In this document: piece after piece, positions 60,275 to 64,000 of the stretch
Numbering within the stretch: the stretch's first letter is position 1
Layout: each line of letters starts with the position of its first letter
From: Azospirillum endophyticum
Lineage (GTDB): Bacteria; Pseudomonadota; Alphaproteobacteria; Azospirillales; Azospirillaceae
Direction of reading: 5' to 3'
Assembly: GCF_016595245.1 (NCBI RefSeq)
Contig: NZ_JAENHM010000025.1
Location: forward strand, 62,001 to 126,000
DNA length: 64,000 nucleotides
Notes under the pieces: model-generated
Seen by the model: only the letters and a program-made list of their open reading frames with translations
The model's database searches: none
What the model was told of the DNA's origin: nothing
Program-made: the position numbers and the translations under genes

Positions 60275-60340
60275 ACGACTTTTCCGAACCATCGCCCATT
60301 TCCGATCGTCTGACAAGCCATTCATCCAGAAAATCCATTG

Positions 60341-60386
60341 TGTTGCAACGCAACAAGCGTTGACAGCCGAACTGTAATCGTTTTCA
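60341..60386 (+). promoter_or_regulatory. fruB promoter with operator 2
   Basis: TTGACA (60360-60365) is a consensus -35. Downstream at 60373-60386 TGTAATCGTTTTCA matches operator 1 at 12 of 14 positions and would overlap the -10, as for repression. A separate 15-base palindrome, TGTTGC-AAC-GCAACA, is at 60341-60355. A convincing -10 box was not found. Confidence 0.6.
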
Positions 60387-60432
60387 CTTGGCTCAAGAGC
60401 GTAGACAAGAACATGCGGAGGAGACGGTCGCC

Positions 60433-62972
<2,540 letters not shown>

Positions 62973-62976
<4 letters not shown>

Positions 62977-63953
62977 GCGACCAACTCGCGGCTTCCAAGC
63001 CCGTCATCACCGTCACGCTGAACCCCGCCATCGACCAGACCATCACGGTCGAGGCGCTGAAGCCGGGCAGCGTCCACCGTGCCAAGGCGGTGCGCCACAA
63101 TGCCGGCGGCAAGGGGGTGAACGTCGCCAGCTGCCTTGCCGACTGGGGTACGCCGGTGGTCGCCACCGGCCTGCTCGGCGCCGGAAACGCGGCACCCTTC
63201 GAGGCGCTGTTCCAGGCCAAGGGCATTGCCGACGCCTTCCTGCGGCTGCCGGGCGAGACGCGCGTCAACATCAAGATCGCCGACCTCGCCGCCAACGACA
63301 CCACGGACATCAACCTGCCGGGGCTCAACGCCGATGCCGGCGCGCTGAGCCGGGTGCAGGAGACGGTCCGGAGATTGATGGAACCGGGCACCTTGGTCCT
63401 GCTGGCCGGCAGCCTGCCCGAGGGGCTGCCGGCCGAGGCCTATGCCACCTTGACCGCCGACTTCACGCATGCCGGCGCCCGGGTCGTGCTGGACGGCAGC
63501 GGAGCGCCGCTGGCGGCGGCGCTGGCCTCCACCGGCGCGCTGCCCCACTGCATCAAGCCCAACCGGCACGAGCTGGAGGATTGGGCCGGCCGGCCGCTGC
63601 CGACCGATGCCGATCTTCTGGAGGCGGCACGCGGCCTGCACCGGCGCGGCGTGTCGGTGGTGGTCGTGTCGCTGGGCGCGGAGGGCGCGCTGTTCGTCGG
63701 CAGCGATTCGCAGGGCGCCCGTGCGCTGCATGGCCGGCTGCCGCCGGTCAACGCGCTGAGCACCGTCGGGGCGGGCGACGCAATGGTGGCGGGGCTGATC
63801 GCCGCCTTCCAGCAGGACGGCGGGCTGGAGGACGTCGCTCGGCTGTCGGTCGCCTTCGCCGCCGCCAAACTCGGCTGCTTCGGTCCCAACCTGCCCGATT
63901 CGGCGACGGTCCGGTCGCTCGCTGCACAGGTGGGGCTGACCGCGCTTGGCTGA
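62973..63953 (+). CDS. fruK: 1-phosphofructokinase
   Basis: A 326-residue PfkB-family kinase making fructose 1,6-bisphosphate from the fructose 1-phosphate delivered by the PTS. Signatures are VTLNPAIDQTI near the N terminus, GGKGVNVA in the substrate loop, and NALSTVGAGDAMVAGLIA with the catalytic Asp of the GAGD motif. Length is normal. It overlaps fruB as ATGA. The 47 bases remaining to the window edge contain no further feature. Confidence 0.93.
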
Positions 63954-64000
63954 GCGGTCGTGCGGCGTTCGACGAGATTCAACACAGTGACAGGCGCGGG

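Overview
The DNA is very GC-rich, densely packed and made of proteobacterial gene families. The mixture fits an alphaproteobacterium of the Azospirillum/Rhodospirillales type: a short ribbon-helix-helix protein with a C-terminal extension, an exopolysaccharide locus with calcium-type xylan-binding modules, an EIIA-HPr-EI fructose phosphotransferase protein, and large branched-chain-type ABC/hydantoinase catabolic clusters. This placement rests on gene content and composition only. No rRNA, tRNA, CRISPR array, transposase or phage gene was seen.

Region 1 (1-6.5 kb) is the distal part of a soluble di-iron monooxygenase operon of the propane-monooxygenase (Mim/Prm) type: the C-terminal part of the reductase, hydroxylase beta subunit, coupling protein and a dedicated GroEL-like chaperonin, followed by a sigma-54-dependent GAF/AAA+/Fis activator. 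The large hydroxylase subunit should lie just left of the window.

Region 2 (7-23 kb) is one long plus-strand catabolic cluster. A GntR/UTRA regulator is followed by a Tat-exported substrate-binding protein, two permeases and two ATPases of the branched-chain amino-acid type. Eight enzymes then follow, nearly all overlapping or spaced by a few bases: MmgE/PrpD-type dehydratase, isocitrate-lyase/PEP-mutase-type C-C lyase, hydantoinase/oxoprolinase HyuB and HyuA, an isochorismatase-family hydrolase lacking the usual nucleophilic Cys, a fumarate-reductase-type flavoprotein, and a LeuC/LeuD-type hydro-lyase pair. Together they could import an N-heterocycle (hydantoin, imide or lactam type), open the ring, rearrange the acid and cleave it to pyruvate plus a short acid. 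This is the best candidate in the window for an undescribed pathway.

Region 3 (23-33.5 kb) holds a PPK2 polyphosphate kinase, divergent to an unusual double-GH13 protein (amylase-type domain plus GlgE maltosyltransferase). Two small unknown proteins, a lipoprotein alpha/beta-hydrolase with an orphan ABC ATPase, and a CHCC zinc-finger protein follow. The region ends with a formate/nitrite transporter and a PP2C-Ser/Thr-kinase fusion protein; the transporter has a good sigma-54 promoter.

Region 4 (33.9-37.7 kb) is regulatory: a PAS-PAS-GGDEF-EAL protein, an IclR-type regulator, and a LuxR-type regulator with a degenerate receiver domain.

Region 5 (38.4-58.5 kb) is an exopolysaccharide locus: a large protein with two CBM60-like modules, six glycosyltransferases (one fused to a methyltransferase), a beta-helix lyase-like protein, a Wzy-type polymerase, a Wzc/ExoP-type chain-length tyrosine kinase, a Wzx-type flippase and a 726-residue orphan protein. 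No initiating sugar-phosphate transferase and no Wza-type export channel are present.

Region 6 (59.2-64 kb) is the fructose system: a LacI-type regulator divergent from fruB and fruK, with palindromic operators between them. Two copies of a ~155-bp compound palindromic repeat (2212-2366 and 22943-23099) are dispersed in the window.
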